Source of the DNA: a virus
Direction: 5' to 3' (one strand)
IMG/VR virus record: IMGVR_UViG_3300004282_000003
Span: 1-54,632 of that record
Length of the DNA stretch: 54,632 bases
The notes below the pieces were generated by a model. The model did not search any database, was not told where the DNA came from, and saw nothing but the letters and a program-made list of their open reading frames with translations. Shown here one piece after another: positions 32,505-40,532 of the stretch (positions within the stretch are counted from its first letter, which is position 1; each line of letters opens with the position of its first letter). The translations under genes and the position numbers were made by a program.

Positions 32505-34184
32505 TTACTCCATATCTTCTTTGATAATTTCAATCAACTGCTTTGTACGTTTACGGGCATAGATCTTATCCTTACCCTTTTCAATGAAAACAGGGACCAT
32601 CTTCTTAATAATAAAGTCATCATCCCTGCCCTTCTCAAGCATACGTTCTACCATTTGATAAGGAGTTTCTTCTTCCTCATCTTCTTCATCAACTTCAACT
32701 ATCTTCTTTGCGGGGCGACCACGTTTCTTTGTTTCTGAATCCTTTTTACTTTTTACCGTGTCTTCATCAGGTGTCAATTCCTCAATAAGTCTTTCACCCA
32801 ACTTCTTAACACTCTTCTTTTCCATTACACCAACTTTAATTTCAAGTTCCTTTGCAATTCCCAAAAGACCATCAAGATCTTTTGTTTTAACCATACTTAA
32901 AACCAAAGACTGATTAATTTCTACTGGTTCCTCTACTTCAGGAAATCCATCTTCTTCTACTTTTTCAACCATAAGAGCAATGGTAGCCTTTTTAGTAACG
33001 CCAGGTTTAATTTTCAAACCAAGCTTCTTAGCTGCTGATTTCAATTTACCAATAGGCATTGCTTCCCACTCTTCTGTTAATTCATCAATATCAACTTCAG
33101 ATTCCTTTTTGGCTTTCTTTTTCTTTTTAAAATCCAAAGGCTTTTCATCTTCATCTTCTTCTACAACCTTCTTTTTCTTTTTAAAATCCAAAGCCTTTTT
33201 AGGTGTGGGTGTTTCCTCTTCATCATCTTCTAGTTCTGCATCATGCCCCAATGCTTCAAGCATATTCTTCTTCAGTGTTCCAAACTTAATCTTTCCCCTA
33301 ATTGAAACACTTTCAAAGAGATCTTCATTTTCTTTATAGATTGTTTTCAAATCATCAACATCTTCTGCATCTGCAATTGCACTTGCAACTTCAAAAGTTT
33401 CCTCTGTTTCTTTTTCATCTCCACCAGTTTTTTCTTCAATAAATTCAATCATTGCTTCTTGCAATTCATCGAAGTTTTTCATCTTAGAAAACTTCTCAGG
33501 AAAAACTTCATATTGATCCATTACTTTCCTGAGTTCTTTAATTGTTTCACACTCTTCAACTTGATCTTGAATTTCTTCCCAATTAGTTTCCGGTTTCTTA
33601 GACTTCTTTTCTTTCTTTACTGGCTTTTCATCTTCATCTTCATCTACAACCTTCTTCTTAGATTTCTTTTCTTTCTTTGTTGGCTTTTCATCTTCCTCAT
33701 CTTCTTCAAACAAAGCCTCATCCAATCCTTCATACCATTCTACAAATTCATCACTGTAATTCGCTTCAGGATCAATTTCAGCAATGATAGATTTACACAT
33801 TTCCTCTTCATCCAAACCCTTGAGTTCAGAAACATCCAGACCAACTTCTTTTGCAAACTTCTTCAATTCTTTCATTTCCATAAAAATAGTCTCCAGTGAT
33901 AGTTTTGTAATGTTTGTTAGTTTAATTGCAATTTCAAGTTCATTAGCTGTAGCTCTTCTACGATTTTCTTTAATACATTTTACATAATACAAGTAAATAA
34001 ATGCCCTACTTAAAAGTAATTTTTCCCCCCTTCCATATTTTATTAACGCTCTTTGAATTACTGGATAATCAGAGACACCCAATATCTTTAGGCGACCACT
34101 GTTTATCATTCTAAAAATTTCTATTCTTCTTTTTAAGTCGTACAGGTAAGCTTTCCAAACAGGTAAATAAACAAATCTAACCAT
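32505..34184 (-). CDS. Large acidic/basic repeat protein with AT-hook
   Basis: 559 aa. Residues 1-95 look like a folded basic domain. From residue 101 a low-complexity region alternates acidic clusters with Lys runs (KPTKKEKKSKKKVVDEDEDE; LDFKKKKKVVEEDEDE repeated), and several short helical SAP-like modules (AKEVGLDVSELKG; AKKLGLKIKPGV; AKELEIKVGV). KKRGRPAKK near the end is an AT-hook. A second in-frame ATG after GGAGACTATTTTT at about 33881 has a good site, so a shorter form may also be made. Likely a nucleoid-binding protein. Terminator downstream and promoter upstream suggest high expression. Confidence 0.65.
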   Translation of the reverse strand: MVRFVYLPVWKAYLYDLKRRIEIFRMINSGRLKILGVSDYPVIQRALIKYGRGEKLLLSRAFIYLYYVKCIKENRRRATANELEIAIKLTNITKLSLETIFMEMKELKKFAKEVGLDVSELKGLDEEEMCKSIIAEIDPEANYSDEFVEWYEGLDEALFEEDEEDEKPTKKEKKSKKKVVDEDEDEKPVKKEKKSKKPETNWEEIQDQVEECETIKELRKVMDQYEVFPEKFSKMKNFDELQEAMIEFIEEKTGGDEKETEETFEVASAIADAEDVDDLKTIYKENEDLFESVSIRGKIKFGTLKKNMLEALGHDAELEDDEEETPTPKKALDFKKKKKVVEEDEDEKPLDFKKKKKAKKESEVDIDELTEEWEAMPIGKLKSAAKKLGLKIKPGVTKKATIALMVEKVEEDGFPEVEEPVEINQSLVLSMVKTKDLDGLLGIAKELEIKVGVMEKKSVKKLGERLIEELTPDEDTVKSKKDSETKKRGRPAKKIVEVDEEDEEEETPYQMVERMLEKGRDDDFIIKKMVPVFIEKGKDKIYARKRTKQLIEIIKEDME

Positions 34185-34255
34185 AATTCCCTTTTTTCAT
34201 AAATCCCCTCTAACAGTTTTTATTTTTGTTTCCCTCCAATTGAATTGTTGATTAT

Positions 34256-34284
34256 GTTATAAACTAGCCAATACAAAAAGTCAA
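34256..34284 (-). promoter_or_regulatory. Sigma-70-like promoter
   Basis: Minus strand TTGACT, 17-nt spacer, TATAAC, 70 nt before ATG 34184. It follows repeat element A directly, so element A ends the previous unit and this promoter starts the acidic-protein unit. Confidence 0.7.
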
Positions 34285-34295
34285 GCAAAAAATTC

Positions 34296-34330
34296 AATGT
34301 TTCTCAATTCGCTTGTAGATGATCTAATAG
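34296..34330 (-). repeat. Intergenic element copy A
   Basis: Minus strand core TAGATCA-nn-TACAAG then ATTGAGAAACATT. Immediately after the stop of the 34334 gene. One of seven copies (also 35007, 38186, 38664, 39428, 43031, 43085). CAAGC and GCTTG flank the core loosely as a hairpin. Confidence 0.75.
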
Positions 34331-34333
34331 ATT

Positions 34334-34981
34334 TTAATTTTTATATTCTTCAATGTTATAACTATTTTCAATACTCAGAAATTCCTCTTCAGTTATAAGA
34401 GGATAAAGTTCTTTTAATTTATTATATTTATTTCTTAATTGGTCAAAGAAATCTGCTTTTATTACTATTTCTTTAAAATCTTCTTTCATTAGTTTTGTTG
34501 TTACAGTATCTAAAGCCTTTTCAAATTTTGTTTTCCTTGTTTCTGGTTCGTAATTATTAATTAAATGATAAAGAATAAATTCATCTTTTACTGATCTATT
34601 ATATTCATTTTTAACATCAGCTCTTAGAGAAATTATACCAAGTTCTCTAAGAAGTTTTATTATTCTATGTTTATCTTTTATCCCTTCATCTTTCCAATAA
34701 TCTTTTATTATATTTTTAGAATTAATATAATAATTATAGGGTAATAATGCTGCCATTTCATAAAGATTTTCAATTTTATCTTGTTGTGCTTTTTTCATAT
34801 TGGTAAAAATATCTTTATTTATTTGTGCAAGTTTTTCAAAGTAATAAGCAAATTTATTCATACGTCTTACCCTTCCATTTTTCATTTTATAATTCTCAAA
34901 TTTTAGTTTTCTACTTTTTGAAATACATTTACAATACTTCTTTTGATCTTCTTTTCTAACTTCAGAAACATCATCTTCCAT
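34334..34981 (-). CDS. Helical hypothetical protein
   Basis: 215 aa from ATG 34981 (AAAGGA 9 nt upstream; an upstream TTG is unlikely). Basic N-terminus, then mainly helical and amphipathic (HRIIKLLRELGIISLRADV, DEFILYHLINNYEPE), which may hold a winged-helix-like fold. Preceded by repeat element B and followed by A. Function unknown. Confidence 0.5.
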   Translation of the reverse strand: MEDDVSEVRKEDQKKYCKCISKSRKLKFENYKMKNGRVRRMNKFAYYFEKLAQINKDIFTNMKKAQQDKIENLYEMAALLPYNYYINSKNIIKDYWKDEGIKDKHRIIKLLRELGIISLRADVKNEYNRSVKDEFILYHLINNYEPETRKTKFEKALDTVTTKLMKEDFKEIVIKADFFDQLRNKYNKLKELYPLITEEEFLSIENSYNIEEYKN

Positions 34982-35006
34982 TTTCAACTTTCCTTTCTTA
35001 CAAGCT

Positions 35007-35042
35007 AATGTTTCTCAATTCGCTTGTAGATGATCTTATCGG
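35007..35042 (-). repeat. Intergenic element copy B
   Basis: Same core as A, overlapping the stop codon of the 35036 gene. TACAAGC and GCTTGTA make a 7-bp stem around it. Followed directly by the ribosome site of the 34981 gene. Confidence 0.75.
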
Positions 35043-35299
35043 TCATGGTATTCTTCTAATTCACTTTGTTTAATGAATACAGGAAACAATGAATCAATCT
35101 TTATTCTCACTCTACGGTGTAAATGCAATATGCTATAAGCAATTTTTCCTTTCCTTTTTGTTTTCCATTTAAGTTTATTATAATTCCAATCTACTCCATT
35201 TGCAAGCAAAATCTCACCCTTTTGTAATTCAGGATGTTTATTACTATGAACACCCTTTAACATTAATCTTTTAGGTTTTTTAATTTTCTTTTGTTTCAT
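35036..35299 (-). CDS. Small basic hypothetical protein
   Basis: 87 aa, Lys-rich start MKQKKIKKPKRLMLKG, WNYNKLKWKTKRKGKI and an acidic end. Stop lies inside element B. AAAGGATAGAAA site. Function unknown. Confidence 0.5.
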   Translation of the reverse strand: MKQKKIKKPKRLMLKGVHSNKHPELQKGEILLANGVDWNYNKLKWKTKRKGKIAYSILHLHRRVRIKIDSLFPVFIKQSELEEYHDR

Positions 35300-35302
35300 T
35301 TT

Positions 35303-35602
35303 CTATCCTTTGAAATTATCTTTTTGTTGTCTATATTCTACCCAACATCCAGACAAATATTTCTTATTATCATCTTCATATTTTCTATTCTTTTGAAAAT
35401 ACCAACCAACAGGATTAGGAGAACCATCTGGAGAATCTACATAAATTTTGCTAGTACATTTTCCATATTCACTAACTAAAAACTTAAACAATTTTCCTTT
35501 CTCATTTATATTGTAATCAGTTTTATACCAATCAATTTCATTTACTCTATAATGTTCTGTTTCATTTACCCATGTTTCTTTAATCCAAATGTTATTATTC
35601 AT
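35303..35602 (-). CDS. Small hypothetical protein
   Basis: 99 aa rich in Trp/Tyr (WIKETWVNETEHYRVNEIDWY; YFQKNRKYEDDNKKYLSGCW). Possibly a beta-rich binding protein. Overlaps the upstream gene by 4 bp. Function unknown. Confidence 0.5.
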   Translation of the reverse strand: MNNNIWIKETWVNETEHYRVNEIDWYKTDYNINEKGKLFKFLVSEYGKCTSKIYVDSPDGSPNPVGWYFQKNRKYEDDNKKYLSGCWVEYRQQKDNFKG

Positions 35603-35898
35603 TTTACTTTATCCTCTATATTAAAAGTTTTTAATTCATTTAAAATTTTATTTGCTTCACGAATTAAATAATTTTCTAATGGTTCATATTCTTCTGTTTC
35701 CTCATTTTGTTTTCGTTCATCATCATCAGAGTTCCATATTTGAAAACCAAGAAAGTTTATTATTACACAATAACCATCAGTTTTCATTTCAAATAAAGAA
35801 CCTAGAAGAAAACTATCTTCTGTAATTTGTTCTTCAAATATTTCATTAACCTTTTGAAGAGAATCTAATACCTCATTTAAAAATCCTTTATATATCAT
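35599..35898 (-). CDS. Small acidic hypothetical protein
   Basis: 99 aa. VIINFLGFQIWNSDDDERKQNEETEEYEPLE suggests a small alpha/beta acidic protein, a shape also seen in DNA-mimic or inhibitor proteins, though not provable. Start overlaps the upstream gene by 11 bp. Confidence 0.45.
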   Translation of the reverse strand: MIYKGFLNEVLDSLQKVNEIFEEQITEDSFLLGSLFEMKTDGYCVIINFLGFQIWNSDDDERKQNEETEEYEPLENYLIREANKILNELKTFNIEDKVK

Positions 35899-36307
35899 TA
35901 TATGAAATCCTTTCTATTAATCTAAATGATTTTGTAAGAATAACAATTGGATAAAATTCACTTGAAAATATATTAGTTTCTTTATGTTCTACAATTCCTT
36001 CAGCATATTGAATTTTATAAAGAGAAAACCTTGAATATGGAAAATCATAAATCATAGCTTTATAAAATTCTCTAGCTTCATTTATATCTTTTATAATACA
36101 AAATCCTACTTCTTGATTCCAAACATCTTTTTTCCAATTAATCCAACCACAAATTCCATTTTCTTTTTTATCTTTTGAAATTGGAATTTTATAAACATGA
36201 AATGGTGGATATAAGTTATTTTCTTCAGTACAAATATTTTCAAACAACTTGTAAGCAATTCCATAAACTTTTGTTCTTATAGATTCTGGATGAATTGTAT
36301 TGCACAT
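35888..36307 (-). CDS. Small hypothetical protein
   Basis: 139 aa from ATG 36307 (AAAGGA 7 nt upstream; earlier start would overlap the upstream gene). IHPESIRTKVYGIAYKLFENI opening, then GICGWINWKKDVWNQEVGFCII. Function unknown. Confidence 0.5.
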   Translation of the reverse strand: MCNTIHPESIRTKVYGIAYKLFENICTEENNLYPPFHVYKIPISKDKKENGICGWINWKKDVWNQEVGFCIIKDINEAREFYKAMIYDFPYSRFSLYKIQYAEGIVEHKETNIFSSEFYPIVILTKSFRLIERISYNDI

Positions 36308-36320
36308 TATTTTATCCTTT

Positions 36321-36587
36321 CTATTCAACTGCTACAATAAAAGATTCTCTAATATCCCATTTAAGTTCTTGTTGATTAAATTTTTTACCAAGTGATTCTT
36401 CATTTAAAAGCATATAACTAAATGGTTCTTCTTTTGGATAAGCACCTAAAACAGATAAACATGACAAAGTTATTTGAACAACAATATAAGTTTTATCTTC
36501 TATAATTCTTTTTGTATAATTTTCCATTATCTTTACTAACTGACCAATTTGAAATTTTGGTTTTGGAAATGTTTCTGAGAATTTCAT
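36321..36587 (-). CDS. Small hypothetical protein
   Basis: 88 aa. KFQIGQLVKIMENYTKRIIEDKTYIVV is an SH3/KOW-like beta-barrel opening. AAAGGAAATTGAAATT site. Function unknown. Confidence 0.5.
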   Translation of the reverse strand: MKFSETFPKPKFQIGQLVKIMENYTKRIIEDKTYIVVQITLSCLSVLGAYPKEEPFSYMLLNEESLGKKFNQQELKWDIRESFIVAVE

Positions 36588-36602
36588 AATTTCAATTTCC
36601 TT

Positions 36603-36884
36603 TCATTTCATAAGTTCTAACAAGTTATAATCCCCTTCATAATACCTTGCCATTTTCTTTAGTTTCTGATGATAATAGTTTGCAAGCAATTCCCAACCTT
36701 GACTGACCAAAGCGTAAGGACGGCCAAATATAGGTGCTTTTTCATCATATAACCAGACAAACAAATCCGGCCTATATTGTTCTGTTATATCTTTAATATC
36801 ATTTAACCATTCTTGAGGAACAGCATAATCAAAAACTTTTCCTGTTAAAAACAAATCTTGTTTACACAAATCTTCTTTTGTCAT
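36603..36884 (-). CDS. Small hypothetical protein
   Basis: 93 aa from ATG 36884 with AAAGGAAATTGAAA. Contains WLNDIKDITEQYRPDLFVWLY and GWELLANYYHQKLKKMARYY. Lies just downstream of the radical SAM gene. No family recognised. Confidence 0.5.
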   Translation of the reverse strand: MTKEDLCKQDLFLTGKVFDYAVPQEWLNDIKDITEQYRPDLFVWLYDEKAPIFGRPYALVSQGWELLANYYHQKLKKMARYYEGDYNLLELMK

Positions 36885-36899
36885 TTTCAATTTCCTTTC

Positions 36900-37643
36900 T
36901 TATTTTACAAATTGCTTAACATAATTTATAAACATATCTCCACTCATTTCATTTACATGACAAATAATATTTTGTTTTTTATCTTGATTTTTATAAGACC
37001 AATCACAACCGCAAATCACATTTCCCTTACAATTTAAATAAATTGGAATATCTCTTATTTCTAAATCTTCTTGTGAATCATCAATAATATCTTCAAGTGT
37101 ATAACTAGAATTTATCAATTCATGTTTATTATCTCTACCACCAATTCCATTTTCTTTTGCCCTGCCTTCATTTATTGTATTATCTATTGTATTATCTCCA
37201 TATCTTTTACGTTCATATTTTGCACTTGTAAACTTAAACACTTCTAATTTCTTTATATTTTCTTTTGTTATTTCATCATGGTAATAGTCATTACTATAAC
37301 TCAATGCAGAAATTTCGTTCTCATCACAATAGCAATATAATCTCATTACTGCAAGCAAAAAATCATTAGTTACAACTTTTGCATTTGTAGCTATGTAAAA
37401 ATTACCAATACCAACTTTATATTTCTTAGCCATATCAACTATTGTATTAATTTTATGTGGTGCAATGCTAGGCTCACCACCTGAAATTGTTAAACTAGAA
37501 ATATAACCAACTTTTGAAAAGAAAGTTTCAATATCATAATCATATATTTCTTTATTTTGTGCTTTTCCTCTTAAACAATGTCCACACTCCATGTTACATT
37601 TTCTTGTTATCTCAATTATGACATTGTTAATATCAAGTTTCAT
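36900..37643 (-). CDS. Radical SAM protein
   Basis: 247 aa. CNMECGHC (Cys16, Cys20, Cys23) is the CxxxCxxC 4Fe-4S cluster motif, LTISGGEPS is the SAM-binding GGE(P), and the C-terminal part has CKGNVICGCDW and a further Cys, a reduced SPASM/twitch-like auxiliary cluster region. It uses SAM radicals, typically to modify a peptide, RNA or nucleotide. Substrate unknown; neighbours are small unknown genes, so a peptide modifier is possible (inference). Shorter than most. Confidence 0.78.
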   Translation of the reverse strand: MKLDINNVIIEITRKCNMECGHCLRGKAQNKEIYDYDIETFFSKVGYISSLTISGGEPSIAPHKINTIVDMAKKYKVGIGNFYIATNAKVVTNDFLLAVMRLYCYCDENEISALSYSNDYYHDEITKENIKKLEVFKFTSAKYERKRYGDNTIDNTINEGRAKENGIGGRDNKHELINSSYTLEDIIDDSQEDLEIRDIPIYLNCKGNVICGCDWSYKNQDKKQNIICHVNEMSGDMFINYVKQFVK

Positions 37644-37657
37644 GTTTTAATTTCCTT

Positions 37658-37930
37658 TCATTTATCAACAAAAAACATTGTTTTTTCTTCGTTGTTTGGT
37701 TCAACAATAATCATAGGAAGCATTTCTTCAATATCAGTATAATACAAAAAGCCAGTTGATAAACTTATACTAACAATATATTTTTCAAATTCATATTTAA
37801 TTTCTGGAAATAGTATTTTTCTTTTATTTTCTTCTAAATGAATTGCCATATATATTTCTTTTGAATTGTAGTGTCTCCAACACGCCCCTGGTTGTGGAAT
37901 TTTAATAGTATTAATAAATTGAACTCTCAT
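37658..37930 (-). CDS. Small hypothetical protein
   Basis: 90 aa from ATG 37930 (AAAGGAAATTGAAA). IKIPQPGACWRHYNSKEIYM and a beta-rich end. Directly upstream of the radical SAM gene in the same unit, so it could be a partner or substrate; no evidence beyond position. Confidence 0.45.
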   Translation of the reverse strand: MRVQFINTIKIPQPGACWRHYNSKEIYMAIHLEENKRKILFPEIKYEFEKYIVSISLSTGFLYYTDIEEMLPMIIVEPNNEEKTMFFVDK

Positions 37931-37944
37931 TTTCAATTTCCTTT

Positions 37945-38154
37945 CTATTTGGTTACAATTTCAAATAATTCTTTTTGTAATATATTAATTTCTAATCTGT
38001 CATAATATGAATAATTATATTCACTACCAATAAAATGATTGAATTGACTTAGATATTGATTTCCCATATTTTCATAACACTTTTTTATACGTTCTGAATT
38101 GAATTTTCTTTTTAATGATTCAAATTTTTTTCTTATACTAGAAATACTTTTCAT
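37945..38154 (-). CDS. Small basic hypothetical protein
   Basis: 69 aa from ATG 38154 (AAAGGAAATTGAAA). A longer frame runs through hairpin element C and is not credible. Helical (SISSIRKKFESLKRKFNSERI). Function unknown. Confidence 0.45.
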   Translation of the reverse strand: MKSISSIRKKFESLKRKFNSERIKKCYENMGNQYLSQFNHFIGSEYNYSYYDRLEINILQKELFEIVTK

Positions 38155-38169
38155 TTTCAATTTCCTTTC

Positions 38170-38221
38170 ACTACAAGGCAATTGCAATGTTTCTCAATTG
38201 CCTTGTAGTTGATCTAATAGG
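38170..38221 (-). repeat. Intergenic element copy C with 15-bp hairpin
   Basis: Core at 38186-38221. In this copy ACTACAAGGCAATTG (38170-38184) pairs perfectly with CAATTGCCTTGTAGT (38195-38209) around a 10-nt loop. It sits between a stop codon and the ribosome site of the next gene. Clearest structured member of the family. Confidence 0.8.
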
Positions 38222-38225
38222 TTTT

Positions 38226-38639
38226 TTAAGAATATTTTAAACCACTTTCATGCAAAATTTCTAAAATTGGAATTTCCGTTTGATATTTTTCTACAAAATC
38301 TTCCATACTCAAATTCATATCAAAATCTTCATTTAACCTTTTTGCAAATTTTATTACATTCTTTAAACTACCTTGTAAATCACCACCAAAATTATAACCT
38401 GATTTATGAGTTACACACCATTTATTTGTAAAATAACTATAAATTTGTGTTGGTTTTCCATTAGGCCAACTATGTTCCATCCACAATTGTTTATGAACAA
38501 ACAAATTTCCAACTTGAATTGCTTTTACAGTTGTATAAAATATTTCACTATTCCAAAAGTAAGAAACATTTGCAAAACCAAACTTGTATCTACCATCATT
38601 AAAATAATTTTCTACAGGTTTTCCAATTTTCTTTTCCAT
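38226..38639 (-). CDS. Hypothetical protein
   Basis: 137 aa from ATG 38639 (AAAGGAAATTGAAA). Aromatic-rich (GFANVSYFWNSEIFYTTVKA, KQLWMEHSWPNGKPTQIYS) then a helical end. Flanked by elements C and D. Function unknown. Confidence 0.5.
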   Translation of the reverse strand: MEKKIGKPVENYFNDGRYKFGFANVSYFWNSEIFYTTVKAIQVGNLFVHKQLWMEHSWPNGKPTQIYSYFTNKWCVTHKSGYNFGGDLQGSLKNVIKFAKRLNEDFDMNLSMEDFVEKYQTEIPILEILHESGLKYS

Positions 38640-38663
38640 TTTCAATTTCCTTTCTGAGATTTT

Positions 38664-38699
38664 AATGTTTCTCAAACAGCTTGTAATAGATCAAATAGG
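38664..38699 (-). repeat. Intergenic element copy D
   Basis: Core GATC-TATTACAAG then TTTGAGAAACATT on the minus strand. It includes the stop of the 38691 gene (TGA in TTTGATC). The 5' stem is changed, but TGAGA/TCTCA can still pair. Confidence 0.7.
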
Positions 38700-39164
38700 A
38701 AAATCACAATAACCAATTGACCAAACTCTTAATTCACCATCAGAAACTTTAGTTGTTTTAAATTCAGCTTCTAACAAATCAGGTAAAACTTCATTTTTTA
38801 GAAAATATTCAATTTCTTGATAAACAAAATCTTCATCTGGTTTGTAATAATTTTTCCATTGTCTTTCAGCACCTACAATTTTTGAAATTTCAAAATTCAA
38901 TGGGATAATAACAGTATCAAAAATACTTGTTGGTATACCAAAAATTCCTAACAAATCCTTTTTGATAATATCCCATTTTATATGATATTGTTCATATCCA
39001 TTGTGATAGCCGTTCTGATCCATACTATAGCGACTATAAATCATTTTTAATTGTTTATTCTTATTTACATAGTCAATTGAAACTTTATTATAAAATTTTT
39101 CTGTTAATGTTTCAAAAAAGGCAATGGTATCCACTGCCTTTACTTCATATTCAGTGTTTTTCAT
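38691..39164 (-). CDS. Hypothetical protein
   Basis: 157 aa, GGAGAAATAAA site. Acidic with aromatic residues (YHNGYEQYHIKWDIIKKDLLG). Ends inside element D. No family recognised. Confidence 0.5.
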   Translation of the reverse strand: MKNTEYEVKAVDTIAFFETLTEKFYNKVSIDYVNKNKQLKMIYSRYSMDQNGYHNGYEQYHIKWDIIKKDLLGIFGIPTSIFDTVIIPLNFEISKIVGAERQWKNYYKPDEDFVYQEIEYFLKNEVLPDLLEAEFKTTKVSDGELRVWSIGYCDFPI

Positions 39165-39165
39165 T

Positions 39166-39411
39166 TTATTTCTCCATTTGTATAAAACTTGTAGAATGAA
39201 AAATAACTACTTCATAATCATCATGTTCAAAAATACCATTTTCAATATATTTTTCTATTTCAAAAAATTCAACTCTGTCTGGATAATTGTCTGATACAAT
39301 TTTTATAAATAATTCCTCTGCTTGTTTGTTTCCCTCAAGACTTTCCTCAAAAGAAACAAGATTCATAATACAACCGCCAGTTAATTCAATTACATTTACA
39401 GTTTGAATCAT
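39166..39411 (-). CDS. Small acidic hypothetical protein
   Basis: 81 aa, strongly acidic (FEESLEGNKQAEELFIKIV; FEIEKYIENGIFEHDDYE). AAAGGAAAAGAAA site. Function unknown. Confidence 0.45.
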   Translation of the reverse strand: MIQTVNVIELTGGCIMNLVSFEESLEGNKQAEELFIKIVSDNYPDRVEFFEIEKYIENGIFEHDDYEVVIFHSTSFIQMEK

Positions 39412-39427
39412 TTTCTTTTCCTTTTTT

Positions 39428-39462
39428 AATGTTTCTCAATTTGCTTGTAGTTGATCTAAATA
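39428..39462 (-). repeat. Intergenic element copy E
   Basis: Same core, overlapping the TAG stop of the 39456 gene. Lies directly before the ribosome site of the 39411 gene. No clear flanking stem in this copy. Confidence 0.7.
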
Positions 39463-39659
39463 CAATGCGATGCAACAGCTTCACCACCAATTTCAATTTC
39501 ATTAGGTAGAGGTTTTAAAAGAACTTGTACTTCTTTTTTACAAACAAAACAACTTGAAATGAAATTTCCTTTTTCTAATTTTGTAAATCTTTCCATTTCG
39601 TGACCTCTAAATCCACATGCTTCTAGTGTCTCTTTTTTCAATCTTCGTTCTTTTGTCAT
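39456..39659 (-). CDS. Small Cys-containing hypothetical protein
   Basis: 67 aa from ATG 39659 (AAAGGA 9 nt upstream). LEACGFRGHEMERF, SSCFVCKKEVQ and HCI supply four Cys and two His, a likely zinc-binding module. It is preceded by a long structured leader and its own promoter. Function unknown. Confidence 0.5.
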   Translation of the reverse strand: MTKERRLKKETLEACGFRGHEMERFTKLEKGNFISSCFVCKKEVQVLLKPLPNEIEIGGEAVASHCI

Positions 39660-39810
39660 TTTCATTTTCCTTTCATTTTGCTTGTAATAAATCAAATAAT
39701 ATAAATGTTTTTTTCTTATAATCCTTTTGATTATAAGAATGATTATATCATTTGACCTATTTTTTAAAACAAGATTATTAATTGACTGGATATTTTTCAA
39801 TCCAGTCAAG
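39660..39810 (-). promoter_or_regulatory. Structured 5' leader with two hairpins
   Basis: About 140 nt lie between the promoter at 39811 and ATG 39659. On the minus strand TTGACTGGA pairs with TCCAGTCAA (9 bp), and TTCTTATAATC pairs with GATTATAAGAA (11 bp). A degenerate copy of the intergenic element (TTACAAGC... type) follows near 39674-39700. This is a candidate RNA control region. Confidence 0.55.
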
Positions 39811-39839
39811 TCTATAATCTTATTTTAATTCAATGTCAA
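39811..39839 (-). promoter_or_regulatory. Sigma-70-like promoter
   Basis: Minus strand TTGACA, 17-nt spacer, TATAGA. The -35 box overlaps the stop of a 19-codon ORF. Drives the 39456 gene and the genes after it. Confidence 0.7.
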
Positions 39840-39895
39840 ACAAAATATTTGTTTAAAATGAAAGTGAAGAACAATCCTGCTAGTATATAAGACAT
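39836..39895 (-). CDS. 19-aa hydrophobic peptide (possible)
   Basis: AAAAGGATAAAA precedes ATG 39895. Product MSYILAGLFFTFILNKYFV is almost entirely hydrophobic. Good ribosome site, but so short that chance is possible. Its end overlaps the -35 box of the promoter at 39811. Confidence 0.35.
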   Translation of the reverse strand: MSYILAGLFFTFILNKYFV

Positions 39896-39910
39896 TTTTA
39901 TCCTTTTCAG

Positions 39911-40045
39911 TTAATATCCTAATCCTTTTCCTAATAGCATAATCATTAAAAACAAAATGACTATACCAACAAATCCAAGAATATCCTGAGTAATTGTTTG
40001 TGGTTTATAGTACGTTTTTCCTTTGTACTTGTTTTTGTATCTCAT
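39911..40045 (-). CDS. 44-aa single-span membrane protein
   Basis: AAAGGAAATCCAAA precedes ATG 40045. Basic N-terminus (MRYKNKYKGKTYYKPQ), then one hydrophobic helix (ILGFVGIVILFLMIMLLGKG). Overlaps the preceding gene by 41 bp. Function unknown. Confidence 0.5.
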   Translation of the reverse strand: MRYKNKYKGKTYYKPQTITQDILGFVGIVILFLMIMLLGKGLGY

Positions 40046-40325
40046 TTTGGATTTCCTTTCTTCTAGAAACTAATTTATTTCTGATATAAAAACATGGATA
40101 ACGACTACTTTTATTAAAACTTTGTAAAACATCAAAAGAACAAACATCAAAATCAAATGTTTCTGATACAAAATCCTCTCTTTTCTTCAATATTTTTGGT
40201 TTTTCCTTTCTTATTTCTTTTGGTGAAATGAAAACTGCTTCACCTTTCTCATATAAATGTTTTGCTTTTACTTTATTTATTCTAATATATAAAAAGTTTC
40301 CTTTTACTTGAGTTCTTTTCAGCAT
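40005..40325 (-). CDS. Small basic hypothetical protein
   Basis: 106 aa. LKRTQVKGNFLYIRINKVKA opening, then Lys-rich helices and a Cys in FDVCSFDVLQ. The start carries AAAGGAAATCCAAA, complementary to the conserved hairpin loop described in findings. Function unknown. Confidence 0.5.
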   Translation of the reverse strand: MLKRTQVKGNFLYIRINKVKAKHLYEKGEAVFISPKEIRKEKPKILKKREDFVSETFDFDVCSFDVLQSFNKSSRYPCFYIRNKLVSRRKEIQNEIQKQVQRKNVL

Positions 40326-40343
40326 TTTGGATTTCCTTTCATT

Positions 40344-40517
40344 TCATATTGTTGTATAAATATGAATTATTTCATTATATGCTTTATCTAATGAAAAATC
40401 CTGTGATTCAGAAAGATTTTCTCCACTTTTAATCCTTTCTTTTATTTTTTGAACCATTTCATTAATACCATCAAGAGTTTCAATTAGATTTTCTCTATAA
40501 ACCACCATTTCTGACAT
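40344..40517 (-). CDS. 57-aa helical hypothetical protein
   Basis: ATG 40517 with AAAGGAAAAACAAA. Wholly helical and charged (ENLIETLDGINEMVQKIKE). The reading frame fills the gap between neighbours exactly. Function unknown. Confidence 0.5.
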   Translation of the reverse strand: MSEMVVYRENLIETLDGINEMVQKIKERIKSGENLSESQDFSLDKAYNEIIHIYTTI

Positions 40518-40532
40518 TTTGTTTTTCCTTTC

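Noticed and set aside
34988-38187. Longer N-terminal starts running through elements B and C
   Set aside because: They would translate the hairpin element and bypass the AAAGGAAATTGAAA leader placed before the internal ATG.
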